Source: Bifidobacterium breve (GTDB taxonomy: Bacteria; Actinomycetota; Actinomycetes; Nanopelagicales; Nanopelagicaceae). Taken from it: 64,000 bases of DNA. Under the pieces are notes generated by a model. The model saw only the letters and a program-made list of their open reading frames with translations. It ran no database searches and was not told the DNA's origin. The DNA lies in contig CAMCXX010000001.1 in assembly GCA_945883755.1 (NCBI GenBank), positions 1-64,000 of the forward strand, read 5' to 3'. Positions 17,111 to 25,866 of the stretch are shown here, one piece after another. How positions within the stretch are numbered: position 1 is the first letter of the stretch; the number at the start of each line of letters is the position of its first letter. Position numbers and translations under genes: made by a program.

Positions 17111-17116
17111 TAGGGT
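17111..17116 (+). promoter_or_regulatory. -10 box of the glp-like gene, leaderless
   Basis: TAGGGT, six bases, ATG at 17123. No Shine-Dalgarno is present, so a leaderless mRNA is likely. The expected -35 position falls on or beside the opposing -10 box. Confidence 0.5.
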
Positions 17117-17122
17117 TTAGGT

Positions 17123-18034
17123 ATGGATCAATCGATTTCAGTTGCCCAGTTTCAGGAGAGATTGCTTGAACTGGCGCAGCCGCTAACACCATTAGATCTG
17201 CCATTACTTGATGCTCATGGGGCAACGCTCTCCAGCAATCTAATGGTTGATGATCAGTTGCTGCTTAAAACCGGAGATCGAATTGGTGCAACCCAAATTG
17301 GATTAGCAGCTTCCCTTGGGCTAGATCGCTTACCTTGCCGACCACATCCCCGTGTTGTAATCATTTCAGCTGGAGATGATCTTGTTGAACCTGGCAGTAA
17401 ATTGGCAGATGATGAGGATGAGTTTGAAAGTAACTCCTGGTTTTTAACCACATTTGTCCGTGAAATCGGTGCCCATGCTTTTCGCGTTCACACTATTGCG
17501 CAAACCACCGAGGTTTTAAAGTTAATCGTTGAAGATCAACTCGTAAGGGCAGATTTGATTGTCATCAGTGGCGAATCTAAAGATGAGTCATTCGAATTGA
17601 TTAATTCAGTAATCAGTAGCCTCGGTGAGGTTACAACTGTGGTGCCAAATTTAGCTGAAAGTGGTAAACACAGTTACGGCAGCATTGGACCGGATAAGAC
17701 TCCGGTAATCGCGCTGCCTGGTGAGCCGTTAGCAAATTACCTATCTGCAGAGTTATTTATTAGACCGATGATTTTAAAGATGTTGGGTTATCGATCAATT
17801 TATCGAAATAGCAAGAAGATGAAATTAGATTTCGAGGTTATTGGCACGGAGGGCAAAGCAAATTATATTCGTGGCAAAGTTACAGGTGAGAAAGAGATTG
17901 CCTTGCTACCAAATCAAGGTGCGATTTCTACTATCTCAACTACCGATTGTTTAATCTACTTGCCAGAAAAAAGTGAAAGATTAGGAAAAGGGGATAGTGC
18001 AGAAGTAATTTTTCTGCAGGGAGATTTAGTTTGA
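17123..18034 (+). CDS. MoeA/gephyrin-like protein (Glp homologue) lacking the central domain
   Basis: MoeA-family proteins insert molybdenum into molybdopterin; the corynebacterial paralogue Glp instead acts in cell division with FtsZ. This copy has 303 residues against about 400. Residues 1-43 match the MoeA N-terminus, but the PPFDNSAMDGYA motif and all of domain II are missing, and the reading resumes at LKTGDRIGATQIGLAASLGL. Cofactor motifs are changed: TGDE is SAGDD, SGGxSxG is SGESKDE, LPGNPxS is LPGEPLA. Domains III and IV are kept. Its stop overlaps the TTG of the acetyltransferase gene, and the SepX/GlpR-like gene follows. A structural or division role is inferred. Confidence 0.85.
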   Translation: MDQSISVAQFQERLLELAQPLTPLDLPLLDAHGATLSSNLMVDDQLLLKTGDRIGATQIGLAASLGLDRLPCRPHPRVVIISAGDDLVEPGSKLADDEDEFESNSWFLTTFVREIGAHAFRVHTIAQTTEVLKLIVEDQLVRADLIVISGESKDESFELINSVISSLGEVTTVVPNLAESGKHSYGSIGPDKTPVIALPGEPLANYLSAELFIRPMILKMLGYRSIYRNSKKMKLDFEVIGTEGKANYIRGKVTGEKEIALLPNQGAISTISTTDCLIYLPEKSERLGKGDSAEVIFLQGDLV

Positions 18035-18591
18035 AAAAAATAATTGACAATGAGTTAATTCTTAAACCAATTAGATTTAGGGATAAAACTCAGTGGGACA
18101 GCGTTCGTGCAATTAATCGAGATTGGTTATCCCCTTGGGAGGCCACTAGACCACGAGTTGATCAAGATCATCCGCTGCCAACCTATTATGGAATGGTGAT
18201 GCAATTAAATCGTGAAATGAGAGCGTTGCGATCAATTTCGCTAGGAGTTTTTTTAAAAGAAGGAAAGATCGAGATATTAATTGGGCAGATAACTTTAGGC
18301 GGCATCATTTTTGGTGCAATGCGTGGTGCTCATATTGGGTATTGGATTGATCAACGTTATTCAGCTAGAGGCTACACAACTAGAGCGGTCAAACTTCTAA
18401 CAAATTTTGGATTTGATGCCTTGAGATTGCATCGAATTGAAATTAATCTACGGCCAGAAAATGAGGCTTCAAAAAAAGTGGCACTCAAAGCTGGGTACAT
18501 ACTGGAAGGCGCAAGGAGCAATTACTTACATATTGCGGGGGATTGGCGCAATCACATTACATTTGTTAAAGAAAATTCCAACATAAAATAA
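18031..18591 (+). CDS. GNAT acetyltransferase, RimJ/RimL type
   Basis: Acetyl-CoA-dependent N-acetyltransferase, 186 residues, similar to those modifying ribosomal protein N-termini, though the target is unproven. Landmarks are the N-terminal LILKPIRFRDKTQWDSVR, a central IGYWIDQRYSARGYTTRAVKLL (acetyl-CoA-binding loop around residues 110-130) and HRIEINLRPENEASKKVALKAGYILEG. The TTG start overlaps the previous stop (TTGA) and is supported by a GGGAG six to seven bases upstream. The gene keeps the moeA-rimJ-membrane protein order known from M. tuberculosis Rv0994-Rv0996, so its presence between two presumed division genes is conserved rather than accidental. Confidence 0.9.
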   Translation: MKKIIDNELILKPIRFRDKTQWDSVRAINRDWLSPWEATRPRVDQDHPLPTYYGMVMQLNREMRALRSISLGVFLKEGKIEILIGQITLGGIIFGAMRGAHIGYWIDQRYSARGYTTRAVKLLTNFGFDALRLHRIEINLRPENEASKKVALKAGYILEGARSNYLHIAGDWRNHITFVKENSNIK

Positions 18592-18658
18592 ATTAATAAA
18601 TCGGACATACCACCTAAATCCCCTTAAATCCTCACTCCAACAATTATCGTTCTTCTTT

Positions 18659-19378
18659 ATGGCATCGGGATTTATCTATCTAATCATTATCGCCATGTGG
18701 GCTGCCTATTTTCTACCGCAATGGTTTAGTTCCCACGAAGATGCGTCAGGTAAATCAATTGATCGTTACAAAAATGCCATGCAAGTTGTTGCCGAAAATC
18801 AAAGTGTAAAAAAAATGGAAGAGTCATTAATTGATAAATCTAATTTAATTTTTCATCGTAAATTAATATTTGGCTCGCTATTCTCACTTTATTTACTGGC
18901 AAACTTAGGCGCGCTCTTTGGTTTACTTTCATGGGCAACCACCTTGGTGCCATTAACCAGTTTTATAATTTATTTAGTGCATGTACGAAAACAGGTAGTG
19001 GCCTCACAGGCAAAAATAAGAAGAGTTAAGGCGATGGAAAAGATTGCAAATGCTAAATTACCTTCCCCACTATTTGAAGATAACAACCAGCAATCCTCAG
19101 GATCAAATGATCACTGGATTCCTTTCTCAGAGCGAACTGAGATTATTGGTGTAGTTGTTGTACCAAAGGATCGAACAGGTTGGCAACCAACTCAACTACC
19201 TCGACCAACCTACACAACAGCACCAAAAGCAATTCCCGCCAAACGAATAGTTGATCTAACTTCGCCTGGTGAATGGAGTGCAAAGCAAGAGCAAGCACAA
19301 GCAATTCCTATCTCACGTGATGAGATCTTCGATCAGGTAAGTATTGAAGAGCGGGACAATCAAGCAGTAAATGAGTAA
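18659..19378 (+). CDS. SepX/GlpR-like actinobacterial membrane protein, probable division factor
   Basis: 239 residues. The N-terminal helix SGFIYLIIIAMWAAYFLPQWF, followed by a charged region with DRYKNAMQVV, matches the pattern I remember for Streptomyces SepX and corynebacterial GlpR (SGLIY...WAAYLxPxW). Two further hydrophobic segments lie at about residues 62-105, then a helical basic stretch and a long soluble tail with EWSAKQEQAQA. Relatives help organise division septa, GlpR as the membrane receptor of Glp. The nearby glp-like gene at 17123 supports this. It converges with the mannosyltransferase gene, with the two stop codons adjacent. Confidence 0.75.
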   Translation: MASGFIYLIIIAMWAAYFLPQWFSSHEDASGKSIDRYKNAMQVVAENQSVKKMEESLIDKSNLIFHRKLIFGSLFSLYLLANLGALFGLLSWATTLVPLTSFIIYLVHVRKQVVASQAKIRRVKAMEKIANAKLPSPLFEDNNQQSSGSNDHWIPFSERTEIIGVVVVPKDRTGWQPTQLPRPTYTTAPKAIPAKRIVDLTSPGEWSAKQEQAQAIPISRDEIFDQVSIEERDNQAVNE

Positions 19379-19379
19379 G

Positions 19380-20648
19380 TTAAATCCAGCTTGGTAACCA
19401 CATTCTTCTGAACCACTCTACATAAGTAATTTCAATGCCCATTAACACGGGTAAGAAGTAAATAAAATTAGCAAAAACTATGATTACAAATAAATTGATC
19501 CACTTGCGCGTGTATCCAGCTGAGAGAAACTTATTAAATGAGTAGATTAAGGCTAATATTAAAAAAGGCGCTATTACAACGGAGTAGAAGAAGAATATAG
19601 TTCGGCCTTGGATTAAAAACCAGGGTAGATATGTGGCCGCTAAACCAACAATAATGAAATTACTAATTGCATCTCTCTTATTGATCCAAAAACCAATCAA
19701 CAGAGCAATTGCTATTGCCCCGGCCCACCAAAGCAGCGGGGTACCGATGGCTAATATCTCCTGCGAGCAATTACTTGCTCCACAATTTTTTGGTGATTCA
19801 TAAAAGAATGAGGTTGGTCGACCAAGGATCAACCAGCTCCAGGGATTTGCAGCGTAGGAGTGTGATTCGGTAAGTCCGCTATGAAAATTTAAAATCTCTG
19901 CGTGATAATTCCAAAAACTTCTAACAACATCAGGAATCAGAGAATCACCCTGTGATTGAGCCCAATTTCTACCCCAACCTAAATTGCTACTAAACCAACC
20001 GCTCCAACTAACTAGGTAAATAGCCAGTGGTAAGAGAGTTAATTGAATCATCCGCATCAGAGACTCTTTGAATAATCTATGCTGAAGTAGATTGATTGAA
20101 AGTATTAAGAAAATTGGGATTAAGTAGGCGCCACTCCACTTCACACTAACCGCAGCACCGAGAAAGAGCCCTACCAGCCAAAAATTGTTTGCCAAATAAA
20201 AATAAAAGATCAGTAAAATAAAAAATAGTAGGAAAATATCAAGCAGGGCTATTCGCGACATAACAAGATTAAGTCCATCAAGTGCCAGCAGCAGTGCAGC
20301 GATATGGCTTAAGTAAAATGAGTTAAATATACGTTGGGTGATTAGAAAGATTAAAACAACACATGCGGTGCCAATCAGCGCTGCGCTAATTCGCCAGCCA
20401 AACTCATTATTTCCAAATATTTTTACGCCTATGCCAATTAACCATTTACCAAGTGGTGGGTGCACAACAAATTCAGCTTCACCAGCATTATTTAGCTCTA
20501 CCCCATTTGAAATCAGCGAGGCAGCATTTTTTGCATAGTAGATCTCATCAAATATGTATCCGCTAGGTTTATTTAAATTCCATAGCCGCAGAATTAAGGC
20601 AAAAACTGTTATTAAGGAAAGGGGAAGAAACCTTTTTGCCTGCTTCAT
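19380..20648 (-). CDS. Dolichyl/polyprenyl-phosphate-mannose protein mannosyltransferase
   Basis: GT39-family membrane enzyme that transfers mannose from polyprenyl-phosphate-mannose to Ser/Thr of exported proteins. The catalytic acidic pair is visible in SGYIFDEIYYAKNAASLI (residues 30-47), followed by HPPLGKWLIGIG. About ten transmembrane segments follow. At 422 residues it is shorter than the roughly 520-residue mycobacterial Pmt (Rv1002c), and an RPTSFFYESP segment marks the family's luminal loop. It diverges from rsmI, as in other actinobacteria, with a 46-base gap. Confidence 0.92.
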   Translation of the reverse strand: MKQAKRFLPLSLITVFALILRLWNLNKPSGYIFDEIYYAKNAASLISNGVELNNAGEAEFVVHPPLGKWLIGIGVKIFGNNEFGWRISAALIGTACVVLIFLITQRIFNSFYLSHIAALLLALDGLNLVMSRIALLDIFLLFFILLIFYFYLANNFWLVGLFLGAAVSVKWSGAYLIPIFLILSINLLQHRLFKESLMRMIQLTLLPLAIYLVSWSGWFSSNLGWGRNWAQSQGDSLIPDVVRSFWNYHAEILNFHSGLTESHSYAANPWSWLILGRPTSFFYESPKNCGASNCSQEILAIGTPLLWWAGAIAIALLIGFWINKRDAISNFIIVGLAATYLPWFLIQGRTIFFFYSVVIAPFLILALIYSFNKFLSAGYTRKWINLFVIIVFANFIYFLPVLMGIEITYVEWFRRMWLPSWI

Positions 20649-20694
20649 ACTGCGTAAGCCTATAAGCAGATTGAAAACCTGAGAGAATCACCTC

Positions 20695-21537
20695 ATGCTA
20701 ATTCTGGCTGGCTTACCTATTGGAGATGCAGCAGATGCCTCTGCAAATTTAAAGTCAATTATCGAAAAGGTTGAGTTCATTGCGGCTGAGGACTCACGTA
20801 AATTCTCTAGATTGTGTCAGGAGTTAGGTATTCGATACAGCGGGAAGATCATCTCTTTTTTTGAGGGCAATGAGGTCGAACGAATTGATGAGTTAACTAA
20901 ATTACTTATTTCTGGTAAGGATGTTTTAGTTGCTACCGATGCTGGCATGCCAGGTGTTAGTGATCCTGGATACCGATTGGTAAGAGCTGCGATTGAAAAC
21001 AATGTGAAGATAAAAGTTTTACCAGGACCCAGTGCAGTAACAACCGCATTACTTTTATCTGGCTTACCAACTGATCGTTTTTGTTTTGAAGGATTTGCGC
21101 CACGTACTTCAGCAGCAAGAGTAAATTGGTTTACCGAGTTAGTAGAACAGCCACGTACGATAATTTACTTTGAAGCGCCACATCGCATTACTGAATCATT
21201 GAAAGATGCCATCTCTGCCTTTGGTGCAGATCGGCAGGCTGTGATTTGTCGAGAGATGAGCAAACAGTATGAGGAGGTTGTACGTGGCTCGATGGATGAT
21301 TTACTGCAATGGTCTAAATCCAAAGAGATCCTCGGTGAAATTACAGTGGTTGTTTCTGGATTCAACCCAGAAGACCGTGATATCGATCAGAAATCAATTA
21401 TTGAAAGCGTCCTGCGATATGAAAGTTCTGGTATGAGTCGCAAAGAGGCGATGGCGGAGGTTGCAAAGAGTTATGGGATTGCAAAGCGCACTGTTTTTGA
21501 TGTCATGGTGGCACACAAGAGTGGCGATAAGATCTGA
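20695..21537 (+). CDS. rsmI: 16S rRNA (cytidine1402-2'-O)-methyltransferase
   Basis: SAM-dependent tetrapyrrole-methylase-fold enzyme that 2'-O-methylates C1402 of 16S rRNA, 280 residues. Landmarks are the N-terminal LILAGLPIGDAADASANLK (normally LYLVATPIGN), EDSRKFSRL, ATDAGMPGVSDPGYRLVRAA, LPGPSAVTTALLLSGLPTDRFCFEGF and IYFEAPHRI. The C-terminal helix-turn-helix-like segment SRKEAMAEVAKSYGIAKRTVFD is typical of the long form. A GAGAAT box six bases before the ATG may be its promoter. metG starts two bases after its stop. Confidence 0.94.
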   Translation: MLILAGLPIGDAADASANLKSIIEKVEFIAAEDSRKFSRLCQELGIRYSGKIISFFEGNEVERIDELTKLLISGKDVLVATDAGMPGVSDPGYRLVRAAIENNVKIKVLPGPSAVTTALLLSGLPTDRFCFEGFAPRTSAARVNWFTELVEQPRTIIYFEAPHRITESLKDAISAFGADRQAVICREMSKQYEEVVRGSMDDLLQWSKSKEILGEITVVVSGFNPEDRDIDQKSIIESVLRYESSGMSRKEAMAEVAKSYGIAKRTVFDVMVAHKSGDKI

Positions 21538-21539
21538 AC

Positions 21540-23099
21540 ATGGGTGATAAAAAGTCATTTTATTTAACAACGCCAATTTATTATGTTAATGATGCACCAC
21601 ATATTGGGCATGCATACACAACGGTAGCTGGCGATGTTTTAACCCGTTGGCACCGGCAAAAAGGAGAGTCGGTTTGGTTTTTAACTGGAACTGATGAGCA
21701 TGGTCAAAAAGTTTTAAATACCGCGCAAGCAAACAAGGTTGCGCCTCAACAGTGGTGCGATGACTTGGTGGAAAGCTCTTGGAAACCAGTTTGGCGTGAC
21801 TTAAATATTGCTAATGATGATTTTATCCGCACTACTGAATCAAGACATATGGAACGGGTTCAGAGATTCTTACAGGGCTTAAAGGATGATGGCTTTATCT
21901 ATGCTGGAAAGTTTGAGGGCCCATACTGCATTGGTTGCGAAGAGTTTAAATTACCAGGCGATCTTGATGAAGGAAAGTGCCGAATTCACTCTAAACCGGT
22001 TGAGATGCTTAGCGAAGAGAATTGGTTTTTTAAGTTATCGGCATTCCGTGAAGAGTTACTAAATCATTACAAGAAAAATCCAGAGGCGTGCCAACCAGCA
22101 AGTGCTCGTAATGAGGTGATCTCATTTTTAGAGGGTGAGGTACGTGATCTCTCAATCTCTCGCTCTACCTTTGATTGGGGAATTCCAGTTCCTTGGGATA
22201 CCAAACAGGTCATTTATGTTTGGTTTGATGCCTTATTAAATTATGCAACTGCAGTTGGTTTGGGTGATGATGCAGATAGTGAAGGTGGAAAGAAGTTTGC
22301 AAAAACTTGGCCAGCTGATGTGCATCTAGTTGGTAAGGATATTCTGAGATTTCACGCGGTTATTTGGCCAGCTATGTTAATGGCTGCCAAAGTTGCTATC
22401 CCAAAGAAGATATTTGCACATGGTTGGTTATTAGTTGGTGGCGAGAAGATGTCCAAAAGTAAGTTAACTGGAATTGCACCAAGTGATATCACTAAAGATT
22501 TTGGTGTTGATGCTTTTAGATACTACTTCCTTAGGGCTATTCCATTTGGCACAGATGGCTCATTCTCTTGGGAGGATATGTCAGCTCGGTACACCAGCGA
22601 GCTGGCTAATGATTTTGGAAATCTAGCTTCAAGATTAATTGCAATGATTGAGAAGTACTGTGAAAATACAATTCCGGCGGTCGCAACGGAAGCATCGCTA
22701 GCTAAGCAGTTAGCAGAGACGGTAAAAAGTGCGGATGAGGCTATTTGCGCCCTTGATTTTCAAGGCGGAATTAACTCAATCATGGATTTTTGTAAACGAA
22801 TTAATGGATATGTGACTGAAACAGAGCCTTGGAAAGTTGCTAAGGATCCAGCGCGTAAAGCTGAATTAGATTTAATTTTATATAACACTGCAGATGCCTT
22901 GCGGGCACTTGCAGTTTTGTTACATCCAGTTATGCCCGAGAGCACAGAAAAATTGTGGGAATCACTTGGTGCAAATACTTCAATTGGCAGTATTGCTGAG
23001 CAAAAAATTTCAGAGGTAGCTAAGTGGGGACAATTACCTGCCGGAAGTAAGGTAACAAAAACTCCAGTTTTATTTCCGAGGTTAGAAGAGAATAAGTAA
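21540..23099 (+). CDS. metG: Methionyl-tRNA synthetase
   Basis: Charges tRNA-Met, including the initiator, with methionine. The HIGH motif appears as DAPHIGHAYTT near residue 17 and KMSKS near residue 305 (GGEKMSKSKLTG). A small zinc knuckle lies at CIGCEEFKLPG with a later CRIH, and FDWGIPVPWD and VYVWFDALLNY-like segments mark the catalytic core. At 519 residues it lacks the C-terminal dimerisation/tRNA-binding domain found in E. coli. It sits in a tight series with rsmI before and tatD after, with zero bases between the metG stop and the tatD ATG. Confidence 0.97.
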   Translation: MGDKKSFYLTTPIYYVNDAPHIGHAYTTVAGDVLTRWHRQKGESVWFLTGTDEHGQKVLNTAQANKVAPQQWCDDLVESSWKPVWRDLNIANDDFIRTTESRHMERVQRFLQGLKDDGFIYAGKFEGPYCIGCEEFKLPGDLDEGKCRIHSKPVEMLSEENWFFKLSAFREELLNHYKKNPEACQPASARNEVISFLEGEVRDLSISRSTFDWGIPVPWDTKQVIYVWFDALLNYATAVGLGDDADSEGGKKFAKTWPADVHLVGKDILRFHAVIWPAMLMAAKVAIPKKIFAHGWLLVGGEKMSKSKLTGIAPSDITKDFGVDAFRYYFLRAIPFGTDGSFSWEDMSARYTSELANDFGNLASRLIAMIEKYCENTIPAVATEASLAKQLAETVKSADEAICALDFQGGINSIMDFCKRINGYVTETEPWKVAKDPARKAELDLILYNTADALRALAVLLHPVMPESTEKLWESLGANTSIGSIAEQKISEVAKWGQLPAGSKVTKTPVLFPRLEENK

Positions 23100-23954
23100 A
23101 TGGCGGATCGCCATAACCGTGATATTGATCGACCAGTAGCACCGCTACCAATTGCACTGAAAACAAAAACGATTGATTCCCACGCACACCTTGAGTTACT
23201 TCATAACTGCGAACCAGATTCACCATTAATCAAAGAGGTTTTAGATACCGCTGCAAGTGTTGGTGTTGATCGAGTTGTTCAGGTTGGATACTCCGCTGAG
23301 CAATCAATCTGGTCGGTTAAATGTGCTGAAGCCTTTCCAGGAAGAGTTCTAGCCGCAGTGGCATTGCATCCAAATGAGGCACCCGTAGTTGAAGATTTAG
23401 AGAAAGATTTATTAGTAATCGAGGAGTTGGCAAAGCATCCAAGAGTTTGTGCAATTGGTGAGACTGGATTAGATTTTTTTAGAACTGGTCCTGAACTACA
23501 AGAAAAACAGAGATACTCCTTTCGCCGCCATATAAAGATTGCTAAGGAGAATAACAAGGCATTAGTAATTCATGACAGAGATGCCCACCGCGCAGTTTTA
23601 GATACCTTGCTGGAGGAGGGTGCACCAGAAAAAACTATTTTTCATTGCTACTCCGGAGATGCGCAAATGGCTAAGGAGTGCATCGCTAATGGGTATGTGC
23701 TCTCATTTGCCGGCACATTAACATTTAAAAATGCACCAGAGCTACGGGAAGCGGTTAAATTAGTACCGATTGAGCTTTTGTTAATTGAGACGGATTCACC
23801 ATTTCTAGCGCCGATGCCAAATCGCGGTGCATTAAATACACCAGCTCAAATCCCAAATACCTTACGTGCGATGGCGCAAGAACGTGGTGAATCAGAGGAT
23901 TATCTGGCTGCGGCAATTTCAGAGAATGCATTACGAATCTTTGGGCAGTTTTAA
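23100..23954 (+). CDS. TatD family metal-dependent hydrolase
   Basis: TIM-barrel amidohydrolase with DNase activity in characterised members, 284 residues. Metal ligands are visible in TIDSHAHLELL, GETGLDFFR, HDRDAHRAVLD, FHCYSGDAQM and LIETDSPFLAP. A short extra N-terminus (about 23 residues) precedes the barrel. The ATG follows the metG stop directly and the stop is followed at once by the TTG of rsmA. In M. tuberculosis rpfB lies between tatD and ksgA; here no such gene is present. Confidence 0.94.
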   Translation: MADRHNRDIDRPVAPLPIALKTKTIDSHAHLELLHNCEPDSPLIKEVLDTAASVGVDRVVQVGYSAEQSIWSVKCAEAFPGRVLAAVALHPNEAPVVEDLEKDLLVIEELAKHPRVCAIGETGLDFFRTGPELQEKQRYSFRRHIKIAKENNKALVIHDRDAHRAVLDTLLEEGAPEKTIFHCYSGDAQMAKECIANGYVLSFAGTLTFKNAPELREAVKLVPIELLLIETDSPFLAPMPNRGALNTPAQIPNTLRAMAQERGESEDYLAAAISENALRIFGQF

Positions 23955-24791
23955 TTGAGTAATCTACTTGGCGCAACGCAGATCCGAGAGCTAGCAACAA
24001 AGCTTGATCTAAAGCCTACAAAAAAACTTGGACAAAATTTTGTAGTTGATGCCAATACCTGTCGCAAGATTGTGAAGTTAGCTGATATAAAAAGTTCTGA
24101 TATTGCACTTGAAATTGGACCAGGTCTTGGCTCATTGACCTTAGCCTTATTAGAGGTTAGTAAAGAAGTGATTGCAATTGAGATTGATTCACGGCTAGCG
24201 CAGCAATTACCAATTACTGTCGCAACTCATGGCGTAGACACCAAGAGGTTAACAGTTCTAACCCAGGACGCAATGCAGGTAACTAGGTTAGATAAAGAGC
24301 CAGATGTATTGGTTGCTAACCTGCCTTATAACGTCTCGGTTCCGGTATTACTAAATTTATTAGAGTTATTTCCAAGCATTAAACGTGGTGTTGTAATGGT
24401 GCAAAGTGAGGTTGCCGAAAGGTTGGTTGCCAAAGCAGATAGCAAAGAGTATGGATCGCCAACTGTGAAAGGTAATTGGTGGGCGGATTTAACTTGGGCT
24501 GGCGGTGTTAGCCGTTCAGTTTTTTGGCCGGTACCAAATGTAGATTCAGCATTGGTTAGATTTGATCGCCATGCACCAATTGGCTCTGAAGCCCAGCGAA
24601 TAAAAACCTTTAAAGTAATCGATCATGCATTTGCCAAGCGCCGCAAAATGATGCGCAGTGCACTAAGTGAATTATTTGGTGGTTCAGCACCGGCACAGGA
24701 GGCGTTAATTAGAGCAGGAATTGACCCAACCATTCGGGGTGAGGCTTTAACAGTTGAACAATTTGGGCAGATTGCCCAGCAATTAAGTTAG
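23955..24791 (+). CDS. rsmA: 16S rRNA dimethyladenosine transferase (KsgA)
   Basis: SAM-dependent dimethylation of A1518 and A1519 in helix 45 of 16S rRNA, a late small-subunit maturation step. The 278-residue protein shows KKLGQNFVVDANTCRKIV, the SAM motif LEIGPGLGSLTLALLE, EIDSRLA, and the catalytic NLPYNVSVPVLLNLL (NLPY). The C-terminal domain includes FAKRRKMMRSAL. The start is TTG immediately after the tatD stop; the first conserved residues fall only about 20 residues later, so this start is reasonable. It continues into ispE with 22 bases between. Confidence 0.95.
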   Translation: MSNLLGATQIRELATKLDLKPTKKLGQNFVVDANTCRKIVKLADIKSSDIALEIGPGLGSLTLALLEVSKEVIAIEIDSRLAQQLPITVATHGVDTKRLTVLTQDAMQVTRLDKEPDVLVANLPYNVSVPVLLNLLELFPSIKRGVVMVQSEVAERLVAKADSKEYGSPTVKGNWWADLTWAGGVSRSVFWPVPNVDSALVRFDRHAPIGSEAQRIKTFKVIDHAFAKRRKMMRSALSELFGGSAPAQEALIRAGIDPTIRGEALTVEQFGQIAQQLS

Positions 24792-24813
24792 AGAAGCAAT
24801 ACGCTTTCGTTAT

Positions 24814-25734
24814 ATGAAATCCCGCGGTGTAGTAACTCGAGTTCCTGGAAAGGTTAACTTACAACTTTCAGTTGGCCCACTTGGTAGCGATGGATTTCAT
24901 GAGGTTACAACTGTTTTCCAAGCAATTACATTATTTGATGATGTAACAGTCAGTGAAGGCATCTCTGGTGCTGGTGTAAGTATTTCAATTACCGGTCAAA
25001 CCGCGCAGGGCGTTCCGAATGATTCATCCAATCTAGCAATTCGAGCAGCTAACTTAATGATTAAAGAGTATGAGCTAGCACCAGATTTAGAGATTAAATT
25101 AAAGAAGGAGATTCCAGTCGCTGGTGGCATGGCGGGCGGAAGTGCTGATGCTGCTGGCGTAATTGTTGGGTTAGATTCATTATTTAATCTAGGAGTTTCA
25201 AGAGCTGATATGGAGAAATTTGCTTCTCAAATTGGCAGCGATGTGCCATTTGCACTTTCAGGTGGTGTTGCAATTGGAACTGGCCGCGGAGATCAAATTA
25301 CATCGGCGCTGGCAAAGGGTAGTTACACCTGGGTACTAGCTTTATCTTCACAAGGATTATCAACTCCCGCGGTTTACCAAGAGTGTGATCGATTGCGCGA
25401 AGGATTATCTATCGCCTCACCACAGGTTAGTGAACCTTTAATGCAGGCACTTCGTGCTGGAGATGCCAAAGCATTAGGTAAATCTTTACTAAATGATCTG
25501 CAACCAGCCGCATGCTCTCTGCGTCCTGCTCTTCGATTAGTTCTAGATGTTGGAATTGATTACGGCGCATTGGGCGGGATCGTTTCTGGATCTGGTCCAA
25601 CTGTGGCTTTTTTGGTTGCAGATGAGGATCACGCCATGGATTTAGCAGTGGCATTAAGTTCAAGTGGAGTTGTATCTTCAATTGCACGTGCGATTGGACC
25701 CGCTCAAGGCGCACGAATTATTGATAGTTTTTAA
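24814..25734 (+). CDS. ispE: 4-diphosphocytidyl-2-C-methyl-D-erythritol kinase
   Basis: GHMP kinase phosphorylating CDP-methylerythritol in the MEP isoprenoid pathway, 306 residues. Landmarks are VPGKVNLQLSVGPLGSDGFHEV at the N-terminus, the ATP loop PVAGGMAGGSADAAGVIVGL near residue 105, IGSDVPFALSGGVAIGTGRG and the C-terminal GIVSGSGPTVAFL. It works upstream of IspH (54583) and of the UppS-type prenyltransferase (49822). tRNA-Gln follows. Confidence 0.95.
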   Translation: MKSRGVVTRVPGKVNLQLSVGPLGSDGFHEVTTVFQAITLFDDVTVSEGISGAGVSISITGQTAQGVPNDSSNLAIRAANLMIKEYELAPDLEIKLKKEIPVAGGMAGGSADAAGVIVGLDSLFNLGVSRADMEKFASQIGSDVPFALSGGVAIGTGRGDQITSALAKGSYTWVLALSSQGLSTPAVYQECDRLREGLSIASPQVSEPLMQALRAGDAKALGKSLLNDLQPAACSLRPALRLVLDVGIDYGALGGIVSGSGPTVAFLVADEDHAMDLAVALSSSGVVSSIARAIGPAQGARIIDSF

Positions 25735-25763
25735 ATTAGCTTGTTATAAGGGATAATTCAGGT

Positions 25764-25838
25764 TCCGCCATTGTGTAGTGGCTAGCACATGAGCCTTTGA
25801 AGCTCAGGGTCCAGGATCGATACCTGGTGGCGGAGCCA
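25764..25838 (+). tRNA. tRNA-Gln (anticodon TTG), CCA encoded
   Basis: Acceptor TCCGCCA pairs with TGGCGGA; anticodon stem TGAGC/GCTCA encloses loop CTTTGAA, giving anticodon TTG (reads CAA and, by wobble, CAG). CCA is encoded at 25836-25838. A tRNA-Gln directly before glmU is a common actinobacterial arrangement. Confidence 0.95.
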
Positions 25839-25866
25839 CCAAACCAACAAAGGTTAGGAGATCAAA

